From a virus: a DNA stretch of 27,510 nucleotides. Positions 1 through 6,530 of the stretch are shown piece after piece. The notes under the pieces were generated by a model. It did no database searches, was not told the DNA's origin, and worked only from the letters and a program-made list of their open reading frames with translations. Every line of letters begins with the position of its first letter. Position 1 is the stretch's first letter. Position numbers and translations under genes: made by a program. Location of the stretch: positions 1 through 27,510 of the IMG/VR virus record IMGVR_UViG_3300010354_000496, one strand, 5' to 3'.

Positions 1-201
1 AAAGATGACGCCTGTGACCTTTACCTTCGCCTCGCACGCGAAAAGCTAAAGGCTGATTGGGACATTGAACGACCGCAGATGATCGCTGATCTGCTCTCGC
101 AATGTGCCACACTTCAAGTTGAAGCACGTCGCGCTGGGCAATATCACATCGCCCTTGGTGCCATCAATACCGCTGCTCGCTTGGCGCAGCTCTGCTCGTG
201 A
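1..201 (+). CDS. terS: Probable small terminase subunit, C-terminal part (cut by window edge)
   Basis: This reading frame is open from the first base to a TGA at 199-201, giving the last 66 residues of a protein. The visible part is helical and rich in Ala, Leu and Arg, with no recognisable catalytic motif. Its stop overlaps the GTG start of the large terminase gene by four bases (GTGA), so the two are translationally coupled. In tailed phages the gene directly before the large terminase normally encodes the small subunit, which binds the packaging site and regulates the motor. The assignment therefore rests on position. The DNA-binding N-terminus lies outside the window, and another small packaging-region protein cannot be excluded. 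Confidence 0.55.
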   Translation, partial: KDDACDLYLRLAREKLKADWDIERPQMIADLLSQCATLQVEARRAGQYHIALGAINTAARLAQLCS

Positions 202-1547
202 GCATCCTTGCTGCAGCACCAGAAGGTCACGTCCTACAGCAGCTCAACCATTCTGGTGAACTGATCGACGCTGACCAACTGCTGCAGCGCATCCACGCCG
301 ACCTTCACCCTGGTCAGCTCGCATTCGTCGCTGACAACCAAACACAGATCATTGGTATCAGTGCTGGGTACGGCGCTGGTAAAACCCGAGCGTTAGCAGC
401 AAAGGCAGTTACCCTCGCTGCCGTCAACCAAGGTTTTATCGGTTGTGTCATGGAACCAACCGGACCGCTAATCCGCGACATTTGGCAAAACGACTTCGAA
501 GATTTCCTAGAGCACTATGAGATTCCCTATACATTTCGCGCATCACCGCTGCCGGAGTACATGCTCCACTTACCAGGCGGTGACACGAAAATCTTGTGCC
601 GTAGCTTCGAGAACTGGTCACGCATCATCGGTCTGAACCTTGCCTGGGTATTGGCAGACGAGATCGACACCGTGACACCTGCCATTGCCAACAAGGCTTT
701 TCCTAAAATCCTTGGTCGTCTACGTTCTGGCAACGTCCGCCAGTTTGGTGCAGCCTCAACACCAGAAGGCTTCCGCTGGATGTGGAACACCTTCGGTAGC
801 GAGGAAGCGCAAACCAGAGAAGATCGCAAGCTGATCAAGATGCGGTCGGTCGACAACCCGCACCTACCACCGGACTTTATTGAGCGCCTCGAAGCGAACT
901 ATGACCCAACGCTCCTTAAGGCTTACCTAGACGGCGAGTTCGTCAACCTCACCACTGGCACCGTCTACGACCGCTTCGACCGCAGCAAGCATGTCATCAG
1001 CACGCTGCCAGACACTGAGCGTGAACCGCTACGCGTTGGCGTTGACTTCAACGTAGGTAACATGTCCGCCGTCATCGGCGTCAAGCTAAACAACACTCTG
1101 TTCGTGATCGACGAGATCAGTGGTGCTCACGACACCGATAGCCTCGCACAGCAGATCAAAGCGCGTTACCCAGACCGCAGAATTTACATTTACCCTGACG
1201 CCTCAGGTGGCAACCGCAGCACCAACGCCAGCCAAACCGACATCCAGATTCTCGAGTCCTACGGCATGGCAAACCAGTCACCACGGGCTAACCCACCAGT
1301 CAGGGACAGGGTTTCTGCTGTACAGGCACTGCTCGAAAATGGTAAAGGACAGGTCAGGCTGCAGATCAGCGCAAGCTGCAAGCGCATGATCGAATGCCTC
1401 GAACTGCAGTGCTACACCGAAAAGGGTGACCCTGACAAGGATTCTGGGCATGACCACATGAATGATGCCCTTGGTTACCTGATCTGGCGTGAGTTCAACC
1501 CGTTGCACATGGGTGCTGGTAGATCCACCGGCATTAGGTTATATTGA
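198..1547 (+). CDS. terL: Terminase large subunit (packaging ATPase and nuclease)
   Basis: This 449-residue protein is the motor that pumps DNA into the prohead through the portal and cuts the concatemer. The N-terminal ATPase domain has a Walker A loop at residues 57-63 (GYGAGKT), a Walker B strand at 149-155 ending in the Asp154-Glu155 pair, and an AASTP coupling motif at 185-189. The C-terminal RNase H-like nuclease domain starts at about residue 279 (GVDFNVG, Asp283), with further acidic candidates at Asp334 (YPDASGG) and in GHDHMNDALGY (Asp419, Asp423). The length is normal for the family. The start is GTG, overlapping the upstream stop, and ATG is not available nearby. All key motifs are intact, so the gene should be functional. 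Confidence 0.95.
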   Translation: MSILAAAPEGHVLQQLNHSGELIDADQLLQRIHADLHPGQLAFVADNQTQIIGISAGYGAGKTRALAAKAVTLAAVNQGFIGCVMEPTGPLIRDIWQNDFEDFLEHYEIPYTFRASPLPEYMLHLPGGDTKILCRSFENWSRIIGLNLAWVLADEIDTVTPAIANKAFPKILGRLRSGNVRQFGAASTPEGFRWMWNTFGSEEAQTREDRKLIKMRSVDNPHLPPDFIERLEANYDPTLLKAYLDGEFVNLTTGTVYDRFDRSKHVISTLPDTEREPLRVGVDFNVGNMSAVIGVKLNNTLFVIDEISGAHDTDSLAQQIKARYPDRRIYIYPDASGGNRSTNASQTDIQILESYGMANQSPRANPPVRDRVSAVQALLENGKGQVRLQISASCKRMIECLELQCYTEKGDPDKDSGHDHMNDALGYLIWREFNPLHMGAGRSTGIRLY

Positions 1548-1700
1548 TTCCACCAGCAAAGTCCCCTGCTGGGTGCTGTCAGAAGTCGGATTAACACACG
1601 CTTTGCGTCTGTCCCGAGGGAAGTCAGCCAACTGAAACTGAAGTCGGGCAACCGCTGCGTGCGATCCGAGGGATGGTTCAGATTTACCTGCGTCGGGCAG
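1548..1700 (+). other. Non-coding, structured-looking region with imperfect tandem repeat before cyAbrB
   Basis: This stretch lies after the terminase and has no convincing reading frame. It begins with an inverted repeat, CCAGCA (1553-1558) and TGCTGG (1567-1572). Two related blocks follow, at about 1583-1621 and 1640-1672. They share the ordered elements GAAGTCGG, AAC, CGC, TGCGT and TCCGAGGGA (first copy TCCCGAGGGA), and each can fold a small hairpin around CGAG. Between the elements the copies differ by short indels. It does not look like a tRNA, and I do not recognise a named riboswitch or ribozyme. It could be a 5' leader or small RNA controlling the regulator gene downstream, or a degraded remnant. 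Confidence 0.4.
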
Positions 1701-1735
1701 GAGAGCCTCCACCTAGGTGGGGGTTTCTCTGTTTT
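1701..1735 (+). terminator. Terminator-like hairpin upstream of cyAbrB
   Basis: A GC-rich inverted repeat (CCTCCACC at 1706-1713 against GGTGGGGG at 1716-1723) is flanked by AGAG (1702-1705) and CTCT (1727-1730), which can extend the stem. A T-rich run (TTTCTCTGTTTTT, 1724-1736) follows at once, as in intrinsic terminators. It would end transcription from the terminase side, or act as an attenuator for the gene 37 nt downstream. Confidence 0.55.
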
Positions 1736-1772
1736 TAGGGTATGCTAAGCAGCGTTCGCTTTATCCCTACTC

Positions 1773-2123
1773 ATGCTCAAGGGTTCAGAACTACTCGCCA
1801 AGGTCAAAGAACTCAAGGATCTGAACAAGTCAGATCTCGTCCGCGAGTGTGGCTACACCGACAAGAACGGCAAGCTCTGCTACACCGCCTTCTACGAGGC
1901 ACTGCTTGAAGCAAAGGGCTTTGAAATGAAGTCCAGCGTCAAGCGTGGTCGCGGTCTTACCTACAAGACCAAGGTGCAGTTCAACGGCAAGCTGCAGATT
2001 GGTGAAGGCTACGTGCAGGAAATGGGCTTTAAGCCCGGTGACGAGTTTGAGATCAAGATTGGTCGCAAGTCCGTCACGCTGCAAGCTGCTTCTACATCTG
2101 CTGATGTCGCTGTAGCTGTTTAA
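1773..2123 (+). CDS. Cyanobacterial-type AbrB transcriptional regulator (cyAbrB)
   Basis: The 116-residue protein has the architecture of cyanobacterial AbrB-like regulators. A helical N-terminal half (residues 3-49) contains the typical GxxLLAKVKEL and CGYTDKNGK segments. A C-terminal SpoVT/AbrB-like swapped-hairpin domain (about 64-104) has NGKLQIGEGYVQEMGFKPGD followed by EFEIKIGRK. In cyanobacteria these proteins are global regulators of carbon, nitrogen and redox genes, and their DNA-binding domain is C-terminal, unlike Bacillus AbrB. Basic residues at 57-66 probably contribute to DNA contact. The gene sits alone between packaging and portal genes, with hairpins on both sides and no overlap with its neighbours, so it looks like a host-derived accessory gene. 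It probably alters host transcription or times phage genes; the target is unknown. ATG at 1773 is preferred, and no Shine-Dalgarno is visible. Confidence 0.9.
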   Translation: MLKGSELLAKVKELKDLNKSDLVRECGYTDKNGKLCYTAFYEALLEAKGFEMKSSVKRGRGLTYKTKVQFNGKLQIGEGYVQEMGFKPGDEFEIKIGRKSVTLQAASTSADVAVAV

Positions 2124-2162
2124 GCTGCAACTGTTCCCGCTCTGCTAAGCATCGGGCTTCAT

Positions 2163-2184
2163 GGGGTTGGCTAATGCCAGCCCC
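2163..2184 (+). terminator. Strong hairpin between cyAbrB and portal
   Basis: A perfect nine-pair stem (one G-T pair) is formed by GGGGTTGGC at 2163-2171 and GCCAGCCCC at 2176-2184, with a TAAT loop. The sequence after it (TAAACTTTGATTATT) is only moderately T-rich, so this is either a weak terminator for cyAbrB or a hairpin that protects or separates the portal message, which starts 26 nt later. Confidence 0.5.
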
Positions 2185-2210
2185 TAAACTTTGATTATTG
2201 AAGCGGCGCC

Positions 2211-3674
2211 ATGTACTCAGGGTATAACTTCTACGACCGTCCCATGGCGCGGCGCACGGTTACCAAGGTCAACGATGCCAATACTGCTTGGTACGCTCAA
2301 GAACCGCACTGGATCTTGATCGAAGATCTATTGTCTGGCACTTACGGTATGCGCCGTAAGCATCGCCGCTATCTGCCACAGGAACCGCGCGAATTAGACG
2401 AGAGCTACGACAACAGACTTGCTCGCTCTGTCTGCCCTCCTTATTACCAGCGGCTTGAGCGAATGCTTGCTGGCATGTTGACTCGTAAACCAGTTCGGTT
2501 AAACGATGTTTCTGACATCGTGCGAGAGCAGTTGTTTGATGTTGACTTGCTAGGCAACGACCTCAACGTCTGGACTTATGAAGTCGCACGAAAAATGGTG
2601 CGTTACGGGCACGTTGGTGTGCTTGTGGATGCTCCTGCTGCTGGTCAAAATGGACGACCTTATTGGGTTAGCTATACACCACGCGAAATCTTGGGATGGC
2701 GCACAGAACTGAAAGATGGTGCACAACAGCTCAGTCAGCTTCGTTTGCTTGAACGTGTCATCGTCAATGATGGTGAATACGGCGAAAAAGAAGTCGAGCA
2801 GGTGCGGGTATTAACGCCTGGTGCGTTTGAGCTACATCGCCGTGATGAAAAGTCTGGCGACTTCCAGGTATTTGATAGCGGCACTACAACGCTCGATGCG
2901 ATCCCGTTTAGTGTTGCATACTCCAATCGCGTGAACTTTATGGAGTCACGTCCACCGATGGAAGATATTGCGGAGCTAAACCTAAAAGCCTATCAAGTCC
3001 AGTCCGACCTCGACAATCAGCTCCACATTTGTGCTGTGCCAATGCTGGCATTCTTTGGATTCCCATCTGCGGCAGAGGAAGTATCGGCAGGCCCTGGAGA
3101 AGCAATTGCATTCCCGGCAGAAGGAAAGGCTGAATACATTGAGCCATCTGGCAATAGCTTTGACTCTCAGTTCCGCAGGCTGGATCAGATTGCATTGCAG
3201 ATTAACGAGCTTGGTCTATCTGCTGTACTGGGTCAAAAGCTATCTGCAGAAACTGCAGAATCTAAGCGTATCGACCGTAGTCAAGGCGATAGCACCATGA
3301 TGGTGATCGCGCAGAACATGCAGGATCTTATCGATAACTGCCTGACCTATCACGCGCAGTATCTAAACATCACTGAAGTTGGCAGTAGCTACGTTAACCG
3401 TGATTTCCTTGGTGCACGTCTTGAGCCGCAGGAAATCCAAGCGCTATTGCAGCTTTATACTGCCGGCACTATTTCGCAAGAAACATTGCTGCAGAATCTT
3501 GCTGACGGCGAAGTGTTGGGTGATGACTTCGATGTGGAAGAAGAACTAGAAGCAACACAAGCTGGCGGCATGATCGAAATGGCACAGCCAGAACCTCGTG
3601 TTAGTCAGCAGATGGAAGAAGAAATGCCAGAAGAATCTCAACAACAAGAAGATGAAGATGAACTGCCGGCATGA
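2211..3674 (+). CDS. Portal protein (DUF4055-like)
   Basis: The 487-residue product fits a phage portal in position (after the terminase, before head morphogenesis) and in size. The N-terminal region, with RRYLPQEPRE at about 58-67 followed by YDNRLARSVCPPYYQRLERMLAG, resembles portals of the DUF4055 group. The middle is mixed alpha/beta, and the C-terminus (about 460-487) is strongly acidic and Gln-rich, as in many portals. It would form the dodecameric ring at one capsid vertex, serving as DNA entry channel, docking site for the terminase and joint to the neck. Its TGA overlaps the next start (ATGA). The family name is from memory of sequence features; the portal role is well supported. Confidence 0.85.
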   Translation: MYSGYNFYDRPMARRTVTKVNDANTAWYAQEPHWILIEDLLSGTYGMRRKHRRYLPQEPRELDESYDNRLARSVCPPYYQRLERMLAGMLTRKPVRLNDVSDIVREQLFDVDLLGNDLNVWTYEVARKMVRYGHVGVLVDAPAAGQNGRPYWVSYTPREILGWRTELKDGAQQLSQLRLLERVIVNDGEYGEKEVEQVRVLTPGAFELHRRDEKSGDFQVFDSGTTTLDAIPFSVAYSNRVNFMESRPPMEDIAELNLKAYQVQSDLDNQLHICAVPMLAFFGFPSAAEEVSAGPGEAIAFPAEGKAEYIEPSGNSFDSQFRRLDQIALQINELGLSAVLGQKLSAETAESKRIDRSQGDSTMMVIAQNMQDLIDNCLTYHAQYLNITEVGSSYVNRDFLGARLEPQEIQALLQLYTAGTISQETLLQNLADGEVLGDDFDVEEELEATQAGGMIEMAQPEPRVSQQMEEEMPEESQQQEDEDELPA

Positions 3675-3949
3675 TGAACTGGTTGTGGAGACTAGCCATG
3701 GAAGCCAAAAAGCCACGCAGGCAACAGCTAGTCGCTGTGAAAGGGCAAATGAAGCCTCACATCTTTGCTGTTATCAGACTTAGCTGGTATCGCAAAGGCA
3801 AGCTATATACGGTAGAGGAAATGAATGTAGAGAATGGCACTGCTGAAACACCAGAAGCTGTCATCATGTTGATCAAAGAAGCATTGCGCTCTGGTGCCGA
3901 TGTGACAATGCAAACTGCGTGTAGACCACAAGAGCTGGGCATTGAATAA
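3671..3949 (+). CDS. Hypothetical 92-residue protein between portal and head morphogenesis
   Basis: I do not recognise a family. The start ATG overlaps the portal stop (ATGA), and the stop overlaps the next gene's ATG by one base (TAATG), so the gene is coupled on both sides and is very likely real. The N-terminus is basic (KKPRRQQ at about 13-19). The remainder looks alpha/beta, with WYRKGKLYTVEEMNVE as two probable strands and a helix at about 62-72. There is no signal peptide or membrane segment. Internal ATG codons at 3674 and 3698 are possible alternative starts. Position suggests a minor head or portal-associated protein. Confidence 0.7.
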   Translation: MMNWLWRLAMEAKKPRRQQLVAVKGQMKPHIFAVIRLSWYRKGKLYTVEEMNVENGTAETPEAVIMLIKEALRSGADVTMQTACRPQELGIE

Positions 3950-5136
3950 TGGCAACACCAGCAGTCCTTTACCGCAACGCGATTGACCTTAACCGCTATA
4001 GCAATAGCGTTGCGCGCAGATTGATCAATGCATACAACGACATCATTATTGATGCTGTAAATCAACTGCGCGTTATCGACGAAGCTACTGCGCCTGTCAA
4101 GGCTGCCAGACTGCGTGCCATCCTCGCTCAGTTAAAAGCCAGCCTGGCTACATGGGCTGGTGATAGCACCGAGCTAACCGCCAACGAACTGCAAGGGTTA
4201 GCTCAGTTGCAATCTGAATTTGTTACTGAGCAATTAGCACGGACGCTACCAGCAGGAATGCGATCAGCGGTCAACACAGTTGAGATCAGTCCGCAGTTTG
4301 CACAATCAGTCGTTACAACTGATCCAACACAGATCAATGTCGTAGCGCTAAGTGATGATCTTGTTGCTGCAGTACAAGGCGCGCCACAAACATTTAGCTT
4401 GACCGCTGCCAAGGGCGCGACGATCACGTTGCCAAACGGTCAGGTAGTTGAAAAAGCATTTCGCGGCATTGCTGAATCTCAAGCTGAACGCTTTGGTCAA
4501 GTTGTTCGCAACGGTCTATTAACAGGCGAAACCACACCGCAGATTGCCAAGCGTCTTATTGGCACCTTGCAGTTTGGTGAGAATCGCACGGTGAAACAGG
4601 CAATCGCAGCTGGAGGAGAATTAACAACCATCCCAGATAACCAGGTTATGGCTTTGGTTCGTACCAGCATCAATCAAGTTGCAAACTCAGCTAGCCAACA
4701 GGTTTACGAAGCCAATCAAGATATTACTAAAAAGTACCGCTACGTTGCCACGCTTGACACCAGAACAAGCGCGATCTGCGCAGCATTAGACGGTAGAGAA
4801 TTTGAATACGGCAAAGGTCCAACACCACCTCAGCACTTCAACTGCAGGTCAACGACTGTACCGATCATCGACCCTGACATCTTGCCACCATCTACTACAG
4901 CAAAACGCGCCAGCCAAGACGGGCAAGTGCCAATCAATATGAGTTACGGTGAGTGGCTAGCTGAGCAACCTAAATCCGTTCAAGCAGAAGCTATCGGAGC
5001 TAGCAAGGTGCCGTATTTCAACAAGCTTGCTGAAAAGTACGGTGCAAAAAATGCTGTTGCAAAACTCGTGCGAGACGACGGGTCTGAACTAACGTTGGAA
5101 CAATTACGCAGCCGCTATGGACCTGCCCAGTCTTAG
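3949..5136 (+). CDS. Head morphogenesis / minor head protein (Mu gpF / SPP1 gp7-like)
   Basis: The 395-residue protein carries, at about 263-308, the signature of the Mu gpF/SPP1 gp7 head morphogenesis family. This is YVATLDTRTSAICAALDGRE followed by a Gly/Pro segment and PPQHFNCRST, with conserved Asp, Cys, His and Cys. Members are minor virion proteins bound to the portal and needed for correct head assembly. In some phages they may be ejected with the DNA. The N-terminal half (to about 110) is mainly helical. The C-terminus (about 330-390) has a helix-rich segment with KVPYFNKLAEKYG. The gene starts one base into the preceding stop and follows the portal, the usual order. The next gene begins inside its last 20 bases. 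Confidence 0.88.
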   Translation: MATPAVLYRNAIDLNRYSNSVARRLINAYNDIIIDAVNQLRVIDEATAPVKAARLRAILAQLKASLATWAGDSTELTANELQGLAQLQSEFVTEQLARTLPAGMRSAVNTVEISPQFAQSVVTTDPTQINVVALSDDLVAAVQGAPQTFSLTAAKGATITLPNGQVVEKAFRGIAESQAERFGQVVRNGLLTGETTPQIAKRLIGTLQFGENRTVKQAIAAGGELTTIPDNQVMALVRTSINQVANSASQQVYEANQDITKKYRYVATLDTRTSAICAALDGREFEYGKGPTPPQHFNCRSTTVPIIDPDILPPSTTAKRASQDGQVPINMSYGEWLAEQPKSVQAEAIGASKVPYFNKLAEKYGAKNAVAKLVRDDGSELTLEQLRSRYGPAQS

Positions 5137-5407
5137 GCACTTCCGCAACGAGGGTATTTACTTCATCAGTTCTGATCCTGTCGAGGCATTGCAGGGTGAA
5201 GCATGGCTGCCTGCGATTTACACCGACAAGGGTTGGGCTACCGCTGATGGCTCTACACTGATTTCAGGTGTCGAGGCTTGGCGTTATGCCGAAGAAACCA
5301 ACCAAAGCGGATCAAAAGATCAGCAAGGTGATGAAGGAGTACAAAGCGGGAACGCTAAAAAGCGGCAAACCGGGACCAGGAAAAGGACCAACAGTCAAAA
5401 GCCGTAA
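5117..5407 (+). CDS. Hypothetical 96-residue protein, overlapping neighbours
   Basis: I do not recognise this protein. It starts with ATG 20 bases before the end of the head morphogenesis gene. Residues 1-57 look like a compact domain (GIYFISSDPVEALQGEAW and IYTDKGWATADG). From residue 58 the frame runs over the start of the following gene, and the sequence becomes hydrophilic and low-complexity, rich in Gln, Lys, Gly and Thr. That part may be a tolerated disordered tail whose composition is set by the overlapping gene. The true gene is therefore probably the first half plus a tail. No close role can be given beyond its place in the head cluster. Confidence 0.55.
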   Translation: MDLPSLRHFRNEGIYFISSDPVEALQGEAWLPAIYTDKGWATADGSTLISGVEAWRYAEETNQSGSKDQQGDEGVQSGNAKKRQTGTRKRTNSQKP

Positions 5408-5471
5408 GCAGGCAATCGCAATCGCTCTAAGCGAAGCTGGCAAATCACGCAAACCCAAAGGTAAAAAGTGA
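5286..5471 (+). CDS. Small Lys-rich phage protein (KVMKEYKAGTLKSG type)
   Basis: From ATG 5286 this frame gives a 61-residue, very basic protein with ISKVMKEYKAGTLKSGKPGP, then SRKQAIAIALSEAGKS and a Lys-rich end. Small proteins with this pattern (KVMxEYKxGxLxSG followed by KQAIAIALSEA) recur in many phages, usually among head genes, with no established function. A GTG at 5268 would add six residues, but the family-like sequence starts at the ATG. It overlaps the preceding gene by 122 nt in another frame, and its stop overlaps the next start (TGATG). The charge suggests binding to DNA or to acidic partners such as the portal tail; that is inference. Confidence 0.75.
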   Translation: MPKKPTKADQKISKVMKEYKAGTLKSGKPGPGKGPTVKSRKQAIAIALSEAGKSRKPKGKK

Positions 5472-5827
5472 TGGCACGCTCCTATAAGCGCGACAAAATA
5501 GGACGTTTCGCTAGCACCGGCAGTGCATCGTACGGCAATAAATCAGATCGCTCATCTGATGAACGCTGGGCAAAACGCGAAAAAACTAAGTTAAACAAAG
5601 AGAAAAAAGAACTTGAGTCGAAGATACAAAAACTACAACAGAAACAGCCATTGTCCAAAGTGGCTGCCGCTGAATCCGGTTTAAAAGCTGCTCGCGCAAA
5701 GAAGGCAGAGGCTACCAAAAAGCTAGAAGCCAGTAAGGCTCGTTTGGCTGATCTAAAAGCACAACTTGCAGCAAGTCAAGCTAGGCTCGGTGGCAAATCA
5801 GCAACCAAACGAGGAGCGCGACGTTAA
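5471..5827 (+). CDS. Basic coiled-coil protein, 118 residues
   Basis: The N-terminus contains YKRDKIGRFAS, a short RDxxGRFAS motif often seen at the start of small phage head-region proteins. From about residue 35 to 108 it is a long Lys/Ala/Glu/Leu helix with heptad spacing (ELESKIQKLQQK, KKLEASKARLADLKAQL), predicted to form a coiled coil, and it ends in a basic tail. The ATG at 5471 overlaps the upstream stop; a GTG at 5468 would add one residue. It could be an internal head protein or an assembly factor, but no family is recognised. Its stop shares a base with the next start. Confidence 0.7.
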   Translation: MARSYKRDKIGRFASTGSASYGNKSDRSSDERWAKREKTKLNKEKKELESKIQKLQQKQPLSKVAAAESGLKAARAKKAEATKKLEASKARLADLKAQLAASQARLGGKSATKRGARR

Positions 5828-6057
5828 TGGCAATTGGAATTGGATCGCGTGTTGCCTGGACCTATCAAGGCGCGCGCACCTTTGGTACCGTGACTGGCGT
5901 TGCCAAGAAACGTGCCACCATCAGTACTCAATCTGGTGGACAGGTTGTACGGATTGCTCAACCTGGTGATCCTGTGCTTGAGATTAAGTCTGAATCCACA
6001 GGCAACAAAGTGCTAAAGCTGCGCTCTGAACTGAAAGAAGCACCGCTAAAGCGATGA
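5827..6057 (+). CDS. Small Tudor/SH3-like protein
   Basis: The 76-residue product begins with GSRVAWTYQGARTFGTVTGVAKKRATI, a beta-barrel pattern (GxxVxW...GTVxxV) like that of DUF2945-type Tudor/SH3-like proteins. A few further strands and a basic end follow (LKLRSELKEAPLKR). Such small barrels often bind nucleic acid or protein. The start overlaps the previous stop by one base (TAATG), and the stop overlaps the next start (ATGA), so it is firmly part of the head operon. The fold is suggested by pattern only, and the function is unknown. Confidence 0.7.
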   Translation: MAIGIGSRVAWTYQGARTFGTVTGVAKKRATISTQSGGQVVRIAQPGDPVLEIKSESTGNKVLKLRSELKEAPLKR

Positions 6058-6230
6058 AAGGCAGGATCTGGGAAGGCAACTGCACTTACCTCAAATGCAC
6101 CGATGGCATCATCGAGGGACGTTTTGTCTTCCCGTGTCCTGCTGATCCACAAGTGTTAGGCGCTTTAATGGGCAGACTGGCAGAAGGCATCGAGGTGATT
6201 ACCTGCACGGAGGACGACGACGATGATTGA
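6054..6230 (+). CDS. 58-residue hypothetical protein with four cysteines and acidic end
   Basis: An intact short frame from ATG 6054 to TGA 6228-6230 fills the space between two coupled genes. It overlaps the previous stop by four bases and the next start by eight. The protein has cysteines at 10, 15, 28 and 51, a pattern that could bind a metal, and it ends in TEDDDDD. No family is recognised. The perfect overlap at both ends and phage-like codon use support a real gene. Its acidic end contrasts with the basic proteins around it. Confidence 0.65.
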   Translation: MKGRIWEGNCTYLKCTDGIIEGRFVFPCPADPQVLGALMGRLAEGIEVITCTEDDDDD

Positions 6231-6495
6231 ATACCGTGGTGAACGCTTTGAGGGTTACAACAAACCGAAGCGCACTCCGAACCATCCAAGCAAGTCACAC
6301 GCGGTTCTTGCCAAGGAAGGCGATAAGGTCAAGCTGATTCGATTTGGTCAGCAAGGCGTAAGCGGCAGCCCAGCAAAGGAAGGCGAATCGGCTGAAGCAA
6401 AAGCACGTCGAGCATCTTTTAAGGCAAGGCACGCCGACAATATTGCTAAAGGCAAGATGTCCGCTGCATACTGGGCAGACAAAACTAAGTGGTGA
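6223..6495 (+). CDS. Small conserved phage protein, 90 residues, basic
   Basis: The sequence includes FEGYNKPKRTPNHPSKSHAV, then VKLIRFGQQGVSGSP and RRASFKARHADNIAKGKMSA followed by a Trp-rich end (AAYWADKTKW). Short proteins with RFGxQGV...SFKARHxxNIAKGKMSAAYWADKxKW recur widely among phages of cyanobacteria and proteobacteria, commonly near portal or scaffold genes. Their role is not established. The protein is basic and probably folds around its conserved aromatic and His residues. It starts eight bases inside the preceding gene and ends 35 nt before the scaffold gene, with a hairpin in that gap. Confidence 0.8.
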   Translation: MIEYRGERFEGYNKPKRTPNHPSKSHAVLAKEGDKVKLIRFGQQGVSGSPAKEGESAEAKARRASFKARHADNIAKGKMSAAYWADKTKW

Positions 6496-6512
6496 TAACC
6501 TTCAGTTGCACT

Positions 6513-6527
6513 TAACCCTGCGGGTTA
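6513..6527 (+). promoter_or_regulatory. Hairpin just before the scaffold start
   Basis: The perfect six-pair stem TAACCC (6513-6518) and GGGTTA (6522-6527) with a TGC loop ends three bases before the scaffold ATG. No T-run follows, so it is unlikely to terminate. It may protect the message or tune translation. Confidence 0.4.
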
Positions 6528-6530
6528 TTC

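Noticed and set aside
1548-1700. tRNA or tmRNA gene
   Set aside because: No T-loop consensus, no acceptor stem pairing and no CCA-type end could be found.
5117-5471. Frameshift joining the 96-residue frame to the 61-residue gene
   Set aside because: The required shift is +1, no slippery or pausing signal is seen, and the downstream gene has its own ATG and family-like start.
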